64,000 nt of DNA from Salipiger bermudensis (lineage in GTDB: Bacteria; Pseudomonadota; Alphaproteobacteria; Rhodobacterales; Rhodobacteraceae), in contig NZ_JAHVIA010000006.1 in the NCBI RefSeq assembly GCF_019801965.1, positions 186,001-250,000 on the forward strand. The letters are read 5' to 3'. The stretch's first letter is position 1, and each line of letters starts with the position of its first letter. A program made the translations under genes and the position numbers. This document shows positions 35,704-44,316 of the stretch, in pieces. The notes under the pieces were generated by a model. The model did no database searches. It was not told where the DNA came from and saw only the letters and a list, made by a program, of their open reading frames with translations.

Positions 35704-35963
35704 CAGATCAGTCCCGCGATGCCGGTGGCGCTGGTGCCGGTCGCCCAGACCCGGCGGCAGCGCAGCGGGAATGCGATGCCCGCCGAGACATGCACGGAGG
35801 CCACGGTGCCATCGAGGGTGGTCACCCGCACGATGCCGCCGGTCGCGACGTTCAGCGCGCGCGGGATCGACGCGAGATCGGTGCCGTCGTCCGGGGTGAT
35901 GGCGAGCACATCGGTTGCGGGGGCGGTCAGTCCGCTGCTGTGGTCTCCGAAGCGGTCACTCAT
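35703..35963 (-). CDS. Spike base protein, R. capsulatus Rcc01079-like
   Basis: 86 residues, beta-rich: SDRFGDHSSGLTAPATDVLAITPDDGTDL, then RALNVATGG-IVRVTTLDG, ending RRVWATGTSATGIAGL. This pattern (disordered N-terminus, AITPDD, RALYVG-like, P-x-R-x-x-RV-x-ATGTTA) matches what I recall of the spike base protein of the Rhodobacter GTA, which anchors head fibres on capsid vertices. The downstream gene overlaps it by one base, as expected for a base-plus-fibre pair. No capsid or tail genes are in the window. A prophage-remnant origin is the alternative. Confidence 0.65.
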   Translation of the reverse strand: MSDRFGDHSSGLTAPATDVLAITPDDGTDLASIPRALNVATGGIVRVTTLDGTVASVHVSAGIAFPLRCRRVWATGTSATGIAGLI

Positions 35964-36175
35964 TGCGGGGCTCCTTTCGATCGGTAGGGGCAGCGCGTCA
36001 TCGCGACTGCGTTACGATCCCGGGAAGATCCCGGCAGGAGGCGGAGTTTTGGTTAACCGTGCGTTCGTTGCGCAGCGAGCTGATTGCACGTCATGCCAAC
36101 GCCCGCTCGCGTGATCTCGCACTGCGGGCGCTCTTCGCGGCGCAGGGCTGAGGCTTCGGGACACTGCCGGCGCGC

Positions 36176-37111
36176 TTACTTGCGCCAGGCCGGGATCTCG
36201 CGGCCGAGCATCTCCTCGAAGGCGGGGATCTTCGGGGCGAGATACTCGGAGAGCCAGGCACGGGCCGCGGTCTCGTCGACATCCTTCTTGTCGAACTCCA
36301 CGGTGGCCGACTTGCGCAGCCGGTCGACCATGCTCTTCGGAAGGTGCCGGCGCACCGCCGCCCAGGCGCCGGAGTTGCGCACCGCCGCGACCATCGGGAA
36401 GCGTTCCTTGCGCGAGGTCGGCGGGGACTTGTGGACGTCGGTGATCTCGCTCTCGTCGTAGTCATAGGACTCGAGGCCGAGCCAGGCGATGGTCTCGGCC
36501 AGCACCTCGCGGCGGCGGCTGCGCAGGTCCTCGGCCACGATCACGTGGATCTGGGAGCGGTCGAAATGCTCGAGCCAGGCGCCGAGTTGCAGCGCGTAAT
36601 CGGAGCTGTCGCGGTAGAGCGCGTTCTCGCGGACCGCCCGGTCGAGGGGCAGGGGCTCCTGGAATTCCTTGAAGCGCTGCCAGTAATGCGCCACCGCCCG
36701 CGACACCGGCTCGCGCACCGTGTAGATGATGCGCGCGTCGGGGCAGGCCGCGGCAACCCGCGCCGGCACGCCGGAGCGATGCGGGGTCTGGGAATAATAG
36801 ACCGAGCCCTCGCCGCGATAGGCTGCGCTCTCGCCGCCCTGCCAGAGCGCGAGATAGTCCGGCCACTCATGCGAGCAGGGCTGACGGGCCATGATCGGCC
36901 AGGCCTCTTCGAGCTCCGACTGGTCGACGAAGAAGCAGGGCTCCTTCTCGCGGCTCATGCAGATCCCGGGATGCGGCTTGAGATAGGCGTGCAGGGCGCT
37001 GGAGCCGGATTTCGAGGCGCCGATGACGAAGAGATTGGGCATCAGGGCGCGCGACGCCGGATCTTGCGGCGGTGTCTCGATGGCGGCGGCAATCTTGTCG
37101 GTCATGGTCAT
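36176..37111 (-). CDS. Sulfotransferase, PAPS-dependent
   Basis: 311 residues. PSB loop LFVIGASKSGSSALHAYLKPHPGI (27-50) and 3'-PB motif IIYTVREPVSRAVAHYWQRF (126-145) mark a sulfotransferase_1/heparan N-sulfotransferase-like enzyme; KEPCFF after the first loop is also typical. Two ATGs (37111 and 37105) are possible starts. It follows a glycosyltransferase by 25 bases in one leftward operon, so its acceptor is probably a sugar chain. Third sulfotransferase in the surface region, each of a different subtype. Confidence 0.88.
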   Translation of the reverse strand: MTMTDKIAAAIETPPQDPASRALMPNLFVIGASKSGSSALHAYLKPHPGICMSREKEPCFFVDQSELEEAWPIMARQPCSHEWPDYLALWQGGESAAYRGEGSVYYSQTPHRSGVPARVAAACPDARIIYTVREPVSRAVAHYWQRFKEFQEPLPLDRAVRENALYRDSSDYALQLGAWLEHFDRSQIHVIVAEDLRSRRREVLAETIAWLGLESYDYDESEITDVHKSPPTSRKERFPMVAAVRNSGAWAAVRRHLPKSMVDRLRKSATVEFDKKDVDETAARAWLSEYLAPKIPAFEEMLGREIPAWRK

Positions 37112-37136
37112 CTGGGGGTACTCGCAGGAGGGAAAT

Positions 37137-38054
37137 TCAGAGATCGAGAATGCGGTCGGGGCGGGCGCGCGCGGTCAGGATATGCGCCAGCGCCAGCCAG
37201 TTGCCGCTGGCGCGGGCACCGCGGTCGATCCAGGGTTCGGGGCGGAACATTTTGACGTGGTTGGCGGCGAGGTTGCGGAAGGCGAGCTTCGCGGCGAAGC
37301 CGGCGCGCATCGTGCCCTTGCGCCAGAGATACCAGGGATTGGCCAGCTGGCTGTAGCCGAGCTTGCGCCCAGAGGTCTCGCGGCCGGACTTGGCGCCGCG
37401 GTGGACCCCGGCGAACGCGTCGGTCTTGATCCGGCCGCCGGGAATGCGGGCGGCGAAATCGATGTCTTCCTGCCAGGCATAGAGCGGCAGCGACTCGTCG
37501 AACCGGGCGTCTCCGATCCCGGCCATGCGATAGGCCATGTTGCAGCCGTAGAGCCCGGCCAGACCTTCGCGCAGGATCTTCGGAGTGCCGTGCTCGGCGG
37601 CGTCGTAGCTCGCCACGAGGCTGGCCGCCTCGGCGTCGGTGTAGCCGGGTTCGTTGATCCCGTCGGCGATGAGGTGACCGGTCATGCCGTTGACCTCGGG
37701 CCAGCGCGCAAATGCCGCCTCGATGCCTGCCAGCGCATCGCGCGAGGGCACGAAGTCATCGTCGTAGAACACCACGATGTCGCAATCGCCCGCGATCTTG
37801 TCGAGCCCGGCATTTCGCTGCCGGGGAAGCCCCTTCGGCGAGATCACGGTCTCCGCCACGGTCGGCGCGGCAAACATCGGCGCCGGGTCGAAGCCGACGT
37901 CTTCCGGCTTCGTGACGACGAAGAGCACCCGGTCGGCCGGGCGGGACTGGGTCTGAAGATGTGGCACCAGCTCACGGACGCAGTCGGCGCGTCCAACGGA
38001 GCAGATGATCACCGCGATGCGGGGTGCGCGGGTCGCGTCAGGGGCCTGTGCCAA
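37137..38054 (-). CDS. Glycosyltransferase family 2
   Basis: GT-A fold: RIAVIICSVGRADCVRELVPHL, KGLPRQRNAGLDKI, then DXD-type VVFYDDDFVPS, and LPLYAWQEDIDFAARI containing the catalytic-base-like ED. About 305 residues. There is no ATG near the start; TTG at 38054 with GGTGGA seven bases upstream is the best choice, TTG at 38081 the alternative. First gene of the operon with the sulfotransferase, divergent from the glycoside hydrolase at 38287. Inferred role: addition of a repeat-unit sugar. Confidence 0.85.
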   Translation of the reverse strand: MAQAPDATRAPRIAVIICSVGRADCVRELVPHLQTQSRPADRVLFVVTKPEDVGFDPAPMFAAPTVAETVISPKGLPRQRNAGLDKIAGDCDIVVFYDDDFVPSRDALAGIEAAFARWPEVNGMTGHLIADGINEPGYTDAEAASLVASYDAAEHGTPKILREGLAGLYGCNMAYRMAGIGDARFDESLPLYAWQEDIDFAARIPGGRIKTDAFAGVHRGAKSGRETSGRKLGYSQLANPWYLWRKGTMRAGFAAKLAFRNLAANHVKMFRPEPWIDRGARASGNWLALAHILTARARPDRILDL

Positions 38055-38286
38055 GATCGTTCCACCAATACAAAGTCTCAATGCACCCGATCATTGCGTC
38101 TGCGCCCGGGCCGTCAACGCCGAATGTGAGTGCGGTGCAGAAAATTCCTGCCGCGATGCAGCGATGTCGCCGTCAGATTCCGCTTTTGGCGGCACTGACG
38201 ACAAGTTGTGGTTGCGCGCGCTGGAAATACCCGGGCGACGTGTCACAGTAACGAACGTACCGATCTGTTTTCACCGGAGAAACCCG

Positions 38287-39966
38287 ATGCGATTTCCTCA
38301 TGCGCTCTCTGCCGCCAGCCTGGCCGCGTGCATCACCTGCCTTGCCGGGGCGGGCCTTGCCGAGCCGGTCGGCCCGCGCCTCTCGGCCGCGTCGAACTTC
38401 TCGCAGGGCCGGCAGCCGGGCGTGATCGATCTGGCGGTGTCGCTCGGCGTCGAGGATTTCAGGGACGGCATGAACTGGTCGCGCGCCGAGAAATCCCCGG
38501 CGGTCTACGGGTTCGACGGCCCGCGGCTGAGCTTTCCCGAGGCGATCGGCGCAAAGGGCGCCGAGGTCACCGTGGTGCTGAACTGGGGCAACCCGCTCTA
38601 CGACAACGGCAACACCCCGCATACGCCTGAGGGCATTGCGGCGATGGGCGCCTTCGCGGCGCAGGTGCTCGAAACCTACCCGGGCATCGAGAGCATCGAG
38701 GTCGGCAACGAGTTCAACGGCGTCAATTTCGTGAAGGGTCCGCTGCGGGACATGACGCCCGGAGAGCGCGCCCGGGCCTATGTCCCGATCCTCGCCTCGG
38801 TCGCCGAGGCGGCGCGGGCGGTGCGCCCCGATGTCCGGATCTCGGGTGGCGCCACGCATTCGATGGCCGCCGGCTACCTCTGGGAGGTCCTCGATGCCGG
38901 CGGTGCCGAGTGGCTCGACAGCCTTGCGATCCACCCCTACACGACGCCGGCGGAGCAGTTCGTCCGGCAGGCGGCGGTGCTCAGGCGGCACCCGGATGCG
39001 ACCGATCTGCCGATCGAGGTCACCGAGTTCGGGGAGCCGGATCCCGGCCGCGCGGCCTCGCATTTCCTGCGCAACTACTGCCAGTTCGCCCTTGGTGGCG
39101 TCACCCGTGCGGCCTGGTATCCGCTCAATGTCCGCAACGATGACATGGTGCCGCTGTTCACCAAGGAGGGGCGCATCACCCCCGCCGGCCGCGCCTTTCG
39201 GCAGATCGCCGCGCGGATGGAGGGGCGCCCGGTCAGCGATGCCGCCCCGGATACCTTCGGCTACGGATGCCAGTTCGGGGAGGATGTGCTGGTGCTCTGG
39301 GGCGCACCGCGCGAGGTGCAGCTCGGACCGGACGTCGCGGTGTTCGACGCCGAGGGCGCGGAAGTCGATGCGGGCACGGCGCTGTCGGAGGCCGAACCGC
39401 TGGTCTTGGTGGCGCCCGACATCGCCTCCAAGGTGACGCTGGGCGAGACCCGCCTCGTGGCCGACAGCTTCCACCAGTTTGCCTATCCCGAGGCCGACGA
39501 GCCGCGCGCCGAGGGGGATGGGTTCGAACGCTTCGCCCGCCGAGGCACGCGCGCGCTGCCCCTGGTGACGCTCCCCGGTCAGCAGGCCCCGAGCACGCCG
39601 TGGTTCCCCTATCGCGGCGTCGAAAATATTCCGCTGGTGCGGCTCACGGCCGAGACCCTCGTGCCCGGGATGCGCGGCGGCGAGCCGATCGAGATCGTGC
39701 ATCGCTACGTCGCCGCCGAGGCCGGACGGGTCGACCTGACCGGATCGCTTTCGGTGAACCGGCGCAGCGAAGACGGGGTCAGCCTGCGTGTCACGCGCGG
39801 GGAGGAGGTGCTCTACGAGGCCAGCGGCACCGACCCGGTCGAGCTGGAACTGGCCGGGCTCGAGCTTGCCGCGGGGGAGGCCATCGAGCTGGCTGTCGGC
39901 CCGAACGGCAGCCCGAAGGGCGATGTGACGAGCTACCGGTTTACCGTCAGCAAGAGCGCCGACTAG
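38287..39966 (+). CDS. Secreted clan GH-A glycoside hydrolase, PslG-like
   Basis: 559 residues with a signal peptide (1-25, AGLA-EP). The TIM barrel (about 35-330) has acid/base N141-E142 in IEVGNEFNGV and nucleophile E247 in PIEVTEFGEP, the clan GH-A layout of GH39-type enzymes such as PslG. A beta-sandwich accessory region (about 330-559) follows. PslG-like hydrolases sit in EPS loci and trim or release chains in the periplasm. Here it diverges from a GT2-sulfotransferase operon. ATG 38287 follows CCGGAGAAA. Exact family and substrate not certain. Confidence 0.8.
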   Translation: MRFPHALSAASLAACITCLAGAGLAEPVGPRLSAASNFSQGRQPGVIDLAVSLGVEDFRDGMNWSRAEKSPAVYGFDGPRLSFPEAIGAKGAEVTVVLNWGNPLYDNGNTPHTPEGIAAMGAFAAQVLETYPGIESIEVGNEFNGVNFVKGPLRDMTPGERARAYVPILASVAEAARAVRPDVRISGGATHSMAAGYLWEVLDAGGAEWLDSLAIHPYTTPAEQFVRQAAVLRRHPDATDLPIEVTEFGEPDPGRAASHFLRNYCQFALGGVTRAAWYPLNVRNDDMVPLFTKEGRITPAGRAFRQIAARMEGRPVSDAAPDTFGYGCQFGEDVLVLWGAPREVQLGPDVAVFDAEGAEVDAGTALSEAEPLVLVAPDIASKVTLGETRLVADSFHQFAYPEADEPRAEGDGFERFARRGTRALPLVTLPGQQAPSTPWFPYRGVENIPLVRLTAETLVPGMRGGEPIEIVHRYVAAEAGRVDLTGSLSVNRRSEDGVSLRVTRGEEVLYEASGTDPVELELAGLELAAGEAIELAVGPNGSPKGDVTSYRFTVSKSAD

Positions 39967-40150
39967 CGGGAGGGCGGGGCGCGGGTCTTCCGCGCCGCCG
40001 CTGCCTAGCGTTTGAACATCGTCTAGAAGTTATCGGAGATGATTTTCGCAAAATGCGAGGATTGTGAAGATTCCGGAAACAAATTCCTGTTCCGAGCGCG
40101 AATCGTGACGTAGACTTTCCTTGGAGGAGAAATCAGGGTTCGTAGGTGCG
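39967..40150. other. Intergenic region after the glycoside hydrolase
   Basis: Short, AT-richer from 40020. It contains TCGCA-AAA-TGCGA (40046-40058) and GGAGGAG at 40122-40128. No gene of its own. Confidence 0.35.
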
Positions 40151-40417
40151 ATGGGGTTTGATCGGAGGAGGCTCGGCGCGACCGCCGAGAGCAGGTGTGC
40201 AACGGCGCATGGCGAGGAGGGCTGGGCCGTCGAGGCAGGGATGCCGGTGGGCTCGATGCTGATCGCCATGGGCGGATCGGCGATCCTGACCGCATGGGTC
40301 ATCGTCACATTCAACTGGGCCGGCCTGTGGGCGCTGCCGCTCTACTCCGCCTTCGGCGGCGCGCTGCTGCTGCTTTTCGCCTGCCTGCGGCCGCCGCGTC
40401 TCCGCGCCTTCGACTAG
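40151..40417 (+). CDS. Small two-helix membrane protein
   Basis: Up to 88 residues. Two hydrophobic helices are plain (MLIAMGGSAILTAWVIVTF and WALPLYSAFGGALLLLFACL), followed by a short Arg-rich tail, giving a hairpin membrane protein. The start is uncertain: ATG 40151, or ATG 40241 after GAGGCAGGG, which would leave 58 residues. No family recognised. It lies among exopolysaccharide genes and could assist the assembly machinery, without direct evidence. Confidence 0.5.
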   Translation: MGFDRRRLGATAESRCATAHGEEGWAVEAGMPVGSMLIAMGGSAILTAWVIVTFNWAGLWALPLYSAFGGALLLLFACLRPPRLRAFD

Positions 40418-40424
40418 CGCGCCG

Positions 40425-41549
40425 TCAGGCTCCGATCCTGGCCAGGCTCGCGGCGATCCCGGCCCGGAATTTCGCCTCGCTGAAATCCTGCGCCCGCGCC
40501 ACGCATGCCTCCGGCCCCGCCTTTGCCAGGCCCGATGCCTCGAAACGCTCGACCGCGTCGATCAGGGCCTCGAGGCTCTGATCCTTGAAGAACAGTCCGG
40601 TCTCGCCGTCGATCACCGTATCGAGAATGCCGCCGCGCCCATAGGCGATCACCGGGCGGCCCGAGGCCATGACCTCGACCGGAACGATGCCGAAATCCTC
40701 CTCGCCGGGGAAGATCAGCGCCTTGCAGCGCGCCATGTGCTCCTTGAGCACCGGGAACGGCGCCTTGCCGAGAAACCGTGTCTTCGGGCCGGCCTGAGAC
40801 TTGAGCTGCTCCACCGCCTTGTCAGGCCCGCCGATCACCACCAGCGGCAGGTCGAGCTTGCGGAAGGCCTCGACCGCAAGGTCGGGGCGCTTGTAGGGCG
40901 CAAGCTCTCCGGCCCAGAGGTAGAAATCGCCGAGATCGGACGGAGTGGCCGGCGCGAAATCCTCGACAGCCACCGGCGGCGCCACCACGTCGGCCTCGCG
41001 GCGCCAGTATTTGTTGATGCGCGCGGCGACGAAGTTCGAGTTGGCGGCGAAGCCGTCGACCCGCGCCGCGCTGGTGACGTCCCATTGCCGCAGCGAATGG
41101 GCCAGCGGCGGCATCATCAGCTGGGTCAGGCGCCCGGCGCCGTTGCGGTAGACGTGATACTGATCCCAGAGGTAACGCATCGGCGAGTGGCAATAGCACA
41201 GGTGCGGCGCGTCCGGCGGCGCGATGACCCCTTTCGCGGGGCCGGACTCGGAGGAGATGACGAGATCGTAGCCCGTCAGGTCGATCTCCTCGAGCGCGCG
41301 CGGCATCAGCGGCAGGTAGCGCTGGTACATGCGCTTGGCCATCGGCAGCCGTCCGATGCGCGTCTGGATGATGCGGTGCCGGTTGAGCGTGTCAGAGAGG
41401 TTCGAGGGATCGGCGACATGGGTGAAGATATCGGCCTCCGGGAACATCCGGCACAGCGCCTCGATGACCTTCTCGCCGCCGCGCATGCCGACCAGCCAAT
41501 AGTGGATAATGGCGACACGTCGCCCGTTTTGAAAACTCTCTTCGGTCAT
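40425..41549 (-). CDS. Glycosyltransferase family 4
   Basis: 374 residues from ATG 41549 (MTEESFQNG). GT-B fold: VAIIHYWLVGMRGGEKVIEAL at the acceptor side, HSPMRYLWDQYHVY (typical of WbaZ/GT4 mannosyltransferase-like proteins), then LWAGELAPYKRPDLAVEAF and FPGEEDFGIVPVEVMASGRPVIAYGRGG with the E-x7-E motif. Likely adds mannose or a related sugar to a lipid-linked glycan. Stands alone on the minus strand at the edge of the surface region. Confidence 0.93.
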   Translation of the reverse strand: MTEESFQNGRRVAIIHYWLVGMRGGEKVIEALCRMFPEADIFTHVADPSNLSDTLNRHRIIQTRIGRLPMAKRMYQRYLPLMPRALEEIDLTGYDLVISSESGPAKGVIAPPDAPHLCYCHSPMRYLWDQYHVYRNGAGRLTQLMMPPLAHSLRQWDVTSAARVDGFAANSNFVAARINKYWRREADVVAPPVAVEDFAPATPSDLGDFYLWAGELAPYKRPDLAVEAFRKLDLPLVVIGGPDKAVEQLKSQAGPKTRFLGKAPFPVLKEHMARCKALIFPGEEDFGIVPVEVMASGRPVIAYGRGGILDTVIDGETGLFFKDQSLEALIDAVERFEASGLAKAGPEACVARAQDFSEAKFRAGIAASLARIGA

Positions 41550-41740
41550 CTGAATGCTGCTCGCCTTGCCCAATGATCGGACCATGACCCAGCTGAACCC
41601 ACGGGTGCAACTGCATTCTTGCTGCGCTGCGGCTCTGCATCGGCCTGCGCCGAGTTGCCGGGCAGAAAGCGCCCGGCACAGAGCGCGGCGGCCCTTGCGC
41701 GCGTCGGTTCCGTGCCGATGGCGCCGCCCCGTCCGCGCCC

Positions 41741-42643
41741 CTAGGGGCGCGAGATGCGCCAGATCAGTTCACGGAGCCAGCGGTGCATCGCCGAGGCATT
41801 GGTGTGCGCAGCCCAGACCAGCGACACGTCGAAGCGCCCCGGGAACGGGCAGTCTGCGATCTTGAGCCGGTCGGAATTCCACTCGCCGAGCCGTCGCGGC
41901 ACCGTCGCCACCAGATCGGACTCGACGATCAGCGTCGCGAGCCCGGCGGGGCTCGGCGCGATTACCACCGGCGCGATCCGGTGCCCCGCTGCCTCGAGCT
42001 CGCGCAGATAGGCGGATTGCCAGCCGCCGCCGTAATCGATCAGCACGTGATTGAGCCCGAGGTAGCTGTCGATGTCGAGCGCGGTATCGGCCAGCGGGTG
42101 GGCAGCATCCATCAGGCAGGCATATTCCTCTGCATAGAGCCGGCGCGAGTGAAAACCGGATTCGGAGCGCGCGAACGGCCCCACCAGAACATCGGCCTCG
42201 CGATTGAGCAGCCGCAGGTGCCCGTCGCCGAGTGCGTTGATGACCTTGACGGTCATCCCCGGCGCCTCGCGCCGGATCGCGCTGACCAGCGCCGGGATCA
42301 GCAGCACGCGCTCGTAGTAGTTGCAGGCGATGGTGACGTTCTGCGTCGCACTGCCGGGATCGAAGGCATCGGGTTGCAGCATCTCGTCGAGCATCCCGAG
42401 CATCTGCAGTGAGCGCGCGAGGATCTCCTCGCAGCGATCGGTCGAGACCTGCCGCCCGCCCTCGCGTACGAAGAGCGGGTCGTGGAAGCAGGCCCGCAGC
42501 TTGGCGATGGTGTAGCTGACGGCGGACTGGTTGATGTTGAGCTTCTCGGCAGCGGCGGTGAACGAGCCCAGTTCGTGCACCACGCGGAGGAGGTTCAGCG
42601 CGGCGAAGTCGATGCTGGACGGATCGGCGTTGGGTTGCGCCAT
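41741..42643 (-). CDS. LysR-family transcriptional regulator
   Basis: 300 residues. N-terminal winged helix-turn-helix (about 12-70): ALNLLRVVHELGSFTAAAEKLNINQSAVSYTIAKLR, then DPLFVREG. The effector domain (about 95-295) has the periplasmic-binding-like fold. It diverges from the P450 operon with a 136-base gap containing a T-N11-A dyad at 42682-42698, so it most likely activates that operon in response to the substrate. Confidence 0.93.
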   Translation of the reverse strand: MAQPNADPSSIDFAALNLLRVVHELGSFTAAAEKLNINQSAVSYTIAKLRACFHDPLFVREGGRQVSTDRCEEILARSLQMLGMLDEMLQPDAFDPGSATQNVTIACNYYERVLLIPALVSAIRREAPGMTVKVINALGDGHLRLLNREADVLVGPFARSESGFHSRRLYAEEYACLMDAAHPLADTALDIDSYLGLNHVLIDYGGGWQSAYLRELEAAGHRIAPVVIAPSPAGLATLIVESDLVATVPRRLGEWNSDRLKIADCPFPGRFDVSLVWAAHTNASAMHRWLRELIWRISRP

Positions 42644-42681
42644 GTGATGACCTCGCGTTGGCTGGGGATCGGCTGGGTATT

Positions 42682-42698
42682 CATCGAATTTTTCGATG
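42682..42698. promoter_or_regulatory. LysR-type box between regulator and P450
   Basis: CATCGAA-TTT-TTCGATG is a perfect dyad containing T-N11-A (42684-42696), the core of LysR binding sites. It lies 39 bases before the LysR start and 81 before the P450 start; an extra half site CCATCG occurs at 42712-42717. Confidence 0.65.
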
Positions 42699-42779
42699 GC
42701 AGGTAATCATTCCATCGCATTGCTTGGCAAGGCCGCTGTTTCATAGAGTGCCCGCAGAGGAGAGCTTTGGGAGGAGTTC

Positions 42780-43955
42780 ATGGCACTGGCACCGCTTGAC
42801 GAGGCGATCACGCTCGATCAACTGAGTTCGGATCCCTATCCGATCTACCGCCGTCTGCGCGCCGAGAGCCCTGTGCTCCGCGTCGCCTCCACGGGTCGCA
42901 CGCTGCTGACGAAGGCGGCGCTGACCAAGGCGGTCAAGGACAATCCCGAGCTGTTCAGCAGCGATGATCCGAAGACCCCGATGAAGCCGGCCTTCCGGGC
43001 GCACACGCTGATGCGCAAGGATGGCAAGGAGCATTTCGTCGAGCGCAAGGCGATCTCCAAGGCGCTGACGCCCAAGCGGATCAAGGCCGACTGGGGGCCG
43101 CTCTACGCGCAGCTCTCCGAGGAGTACATCGCCCGGTTGCCGCGTGGCGAGACGGTGGATCTCTTCACCGATCTCTGCGGCCCGCTGGCGGCGCGCATCC
43201 TCGCGCATATCCTCGGCATCCCCGAGGCCAGCGACGAGCAGATGATGCGCTGGTCGCAGCTGCTGATCGACGGCGCGGGCAATTTCGGCTGGAAGCCGGA
43301 GCCCTTCGCGGCCTCCGACGCTGCCAATGACGAGATGGACGCGCTCTTCGCCGAACTCGAGCCGATCCGCCGTGCCGAGCCCGATGGCTCCGCCTATGCG
43401 CTGATGCTGACCGCCGAGGATCCGATCCCGATGAGCCAGATCCACGCCAATATCAAGATCGCCATCGGCGGCGGCATCAACGAGCCGCGCGATGCGCTGG
43501 CGACGATCCTCTACGGGCTTCTGACCAATCCCGATCAGCTTGCCGAGGTCCGCGCGCAGGATGCCTGGGACAAGGCCTTCGAGGAGGGCATCCGCTGGGT
43601 GGCGCCGATCCAGGCGAGCTCGCGGTTGGTCACCGAGGATACCGAGCTTGGCGGCTTCGAGATCCCCAAGGGCGACACGGTGATGACGATCCAGGCCTCG
43701 GCCAACCGCGACGAGGAACTCTACGAGGACGGCGAGTCGTTCTTCGTGTTCCGCGACAAGAACCCGCATCAGGCCTTCGGCAACGGCCCGCACCATTGCG
43801 CGGGCGCGCATGTGGCGCGGCGCACGGTCGGCAAGATCATCCTGCCGATGCTGTTCGACCGCTTCCCCGACATGACCCTGCCGAACCCGGACGAGGTCGT
43901 TTGGAAGGGCTTCGGCTTCCGCGGGCCGATCAACCTGCCGGTGGTGCTCAACTGA
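42780..43955 (+). CDS. Cytochrome P450, soluble class I
   Basis: 391 residues. Heme loop FGNGPHHCAGAHVARR with axial C340, and the ExxR of helix K in EEGIRWVAP. The I-helix reads AIGGGINEPRDAL (227-240): the usual acid-Thr pair for O2 activation is E235-P236, so the alcohol residue is absent. Strong GGGAGGAG ribosome site. First gene of an operon that also supplies ferredoxin and ferredoxin reductase, so the whole electron chain is local. It probably hydroxylates a small hydrophobic or aromatic compound; substrate unknown. Confidence 0.95.
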   Translation: MALAPLDEAITLDQLSSDPYPIYRRLRAESPVLRVASTGRTLLTKAALTKAVKDNPELFSSDDPKTPMKPAFRAHTLMRKDGKEHFVERKAISKALTPKRIKADWGPLYAQLSEEYIARLPRGETVDLFTDLCGPLAARILAHILGIPEASDEQMMRWSQLLIDGAGNFGWKPEPFAASDAANDEMDALFAELEPIRRAEPDGSAYALMLTAEDPIPMSQIHANIKIAIGGGINEPRDALATILYGLLTNPDQLAEVRAQDAWDKAFEEGIRWVAPIQASSRLVTEDTELGGFEIPKGDTVMTIQASANRDEELYEDGESFFVFRDKNPHQAFGNGPHHCAGAHVARRTVGKIILPMLFDRFPDMTLPNPDEVVWKGFGFRGPINLPVVLN

Positions 43956-43992
43956 GCCCGGCAGCGCCACGACATTCGAGGAGGAGAGCACG

Positions 43993-44316
43993 ATGATCAA
44001 GGTGACCTATGTCGCCCATGACGGGACCGAGACGGTGATCGAGGCCGAGGAGGGCACCAGCGTGATGCAGGCCGCGGTGTCGAACGATGTCGAGGGCATC
44101 GTCGGGGAATGCGGCGGCTCGATGATGTGCGCCACCTGTCACTGCTATGTCGACGAGGCATGGGAGGCGAAGACCGGCGCGCGCTCGGACGACGAGGACG
44201 AGATGCTCGAGGGCGCCGCCTCCGAGGTTACCGAGCGCTCGCGCCTGTCCTGCCAGATCAAGCTCGACCCGTCGCTCGACGGGTTGGTGGTGCACCTGCC
44301 GGAGGAGCAATTGTGA
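43993..44316 (+). CDS. 2Fe-2S ferredoxin, putidaredoxin type
   Basis: 107 residues with cluster ligands C40, C46, C49 and C87 (C-x5-C-x2-C...C), the adrenodoxin/putidaredoxin pattern, with EGTSVMQAAVSNDVEGIVGECGG before the cluster. It carries single electrons from the reductase to the P450. Strong GGAGGAG site. The stop overlaps the GTG start of the reductase (GTGA at 44313-44316). Confidence 0.95.
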   Translation: MIKVTYVAHDGTETVIEAEEGTSVMQAAVSNDVEGIVGECGGSMMCATCHCYVDEAWEAKTGARSDDEDEMLEGAASEVTERSRLSCQIKLDPSLDGLVVHLPEEQL

